DNA of 5,821 nucleotides from Methanomassiliicoccales archaeon (lineage in GTDB: Archaea > Thermoplasmatota > Thermoplasmata > Methanomassiliicoccales > UBA472). Positions 5,376 through 5,821 of this stretch are shown in pieces; position 1 is the first letter of the stretch; each line of letters starts with the position of its first letter. Below the pieces are notes generated by a model. That model ran no database searches. It was not told where the DNA came from and saw nothing but the letters and a program-made list of their open reading frames with translations. A program made the position numbers and the translations under genes. The stretch lies in contig JAJRAL010000091.1 in assembly GCA_028679935.1 (NCBI GenBank), positions 1 to 5,821 of the forward strand, written 5' to 3'.

Positions 5376-5821
5376 ATGCACCCCATCACAGAAGGGAACC
5401 TGCACAACGCGTTCTCGGGCGAGTCGATGGCGCACATGCGCTACAAGGTGTACGCGAAGGTCGCCGAGAAGGAAGGACTAGTCCAGGTTGCCAGATTGTT
5501 CAGCGCAATCGCGTTCGCCGAGCAGATCCACGCGACGAACCACCTGAGCAGGATGCCGATAGCTCCAGGGCACGCTCTCGGTGAGGCACCGTTCGGGATT
5601 GGCAACACCTCGAAGAACCTGCAGTTCGGCATCGACGGCGAAACGTTCGAGATCGAGGAGATGTACCCGACCTACCGAGAGACGGCCAAGATGCAGGGCG
5701 AGAAGTCCGCCTTCATCTCTTTCGACTACGCCTGGAACACCGAGAAGATCCATCAGAAGATGTTCATGGAGGCGAAGTCGATGGTCGACTCGGGGAAGGA
5801 CTGGAAGCCGTCCAAGGTCCA
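5376..5821 (+). CDS. rbr: Rubrerythrin, diiron peroxide reductase, 3' end cut by window edge
   Basis: Ferritin-like diiron protein that reduces hydrogen peroxide in the cytosol of anaerobes and microaerophiles. The 148 visible residues hold the expected iron ligands: E16 in FSGES, E49 with H52 in AEQIH, E92 and E95 in FEIEEMYP, and E123 with H126 in NTEKIH. The frame is still open at the edge after DWKPSKV, where a linker and a C-terminal CxxC rubredoxin domain would usually follow; whether one is present cannot be seen. Between helix 2 and the NLQFGIDGE segment there is a longer loop than I expect (about 58-79, containing PIAPGHALGEAPFGIG). ATG 5376 is set by an AGGTGA SD and an in-frame stop just before it. 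It may be co-transcribed with the membrane protein gene 62 bp upstream. Confident family call. Confidence 0.93.
   Translation, partial: MHPITEGNLHNAFSGESMAHMRYKVYAKVAEKEGLVQVARLFSAIAFAEQIHATNHLSRMPIAPGHALGEAPFGIGNTSKNLQFGIDGETFEIEEMYPTYRETAKMQGEKSAFISFDYAWNTEKIHQKMFMEAKSMVDSGKDWKPSKV

Overview
The window looks archaeal. It is GC-rich, yet the promoters are short AT-rich TATA-type boxes, some placed for leaderless or very short-leader mRNAs. The gene set also fits archaea: a split archaeal-size LeuC/LeuD pair, a stand-alone ATP-grasp ligase next to a GCS2-type ligase, and a rubrerythrin. A Thermoplasmata-like or other euryarchaeal lineage is my best guess, from gene-content memory only. TAG ends three of the genes, so it acts as an ordinary stop here.

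Minus strand, right to left in transcription order: (1) an RimK-like ATP-grasp ligase (4710-3847); (2) a glutamate-cysteine-ligase type 2 (GCS2) family ligase (3781-2648), 65 bp further on and with no clear promoter of its own, so probably one transcription unit; (3) a zinc-dependent phospholipase C-like hydrolase with a C-terminal membrane hairpin (2585-1833), behind its own strong TATA box; (4) leuC (1741-482) and leuD (485 to beyond the left edge), coupled by a 4-base GTGA overlap, with a weak TATA-like box placed for leaderless translation.

Plus strand: across a 225-bp divergent spacer, a small four-helix membrane protein of unknown function (4936-5313) with a clear TATA box and SD, then a rubrerythrin (5376 to beyond the right edge) with a good SD. 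The window cuts off the rubrerythrin's 3' end, where a C-terminal rubredoxin domain would lie.

How the genes may work together: LeuC and LeuD form one [4Fe-4S] hydro-lyase, probably 3-isopropylmalate isomerase of leucine synthesis. The GCS2 and ATP-grasp proteins are both ATP-dependent carboxylate-amine ligases and probably act one after the other to make a small gamma-glutamyl or peptide-like metabolite, or a protein modification. The product cannot be read from the sequence. The adjacent rubrerythrin, a peroxide-scavenging enzyme, makes a thiol or redox role worth considering, but it is transcribed separately. The hydrolase and the four-helix protein have no assigned partners. No gene-free stretch exceeds 300 bases. 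I saw no RNA gene, insertion sequence, CRISPR array or convincing terminator.
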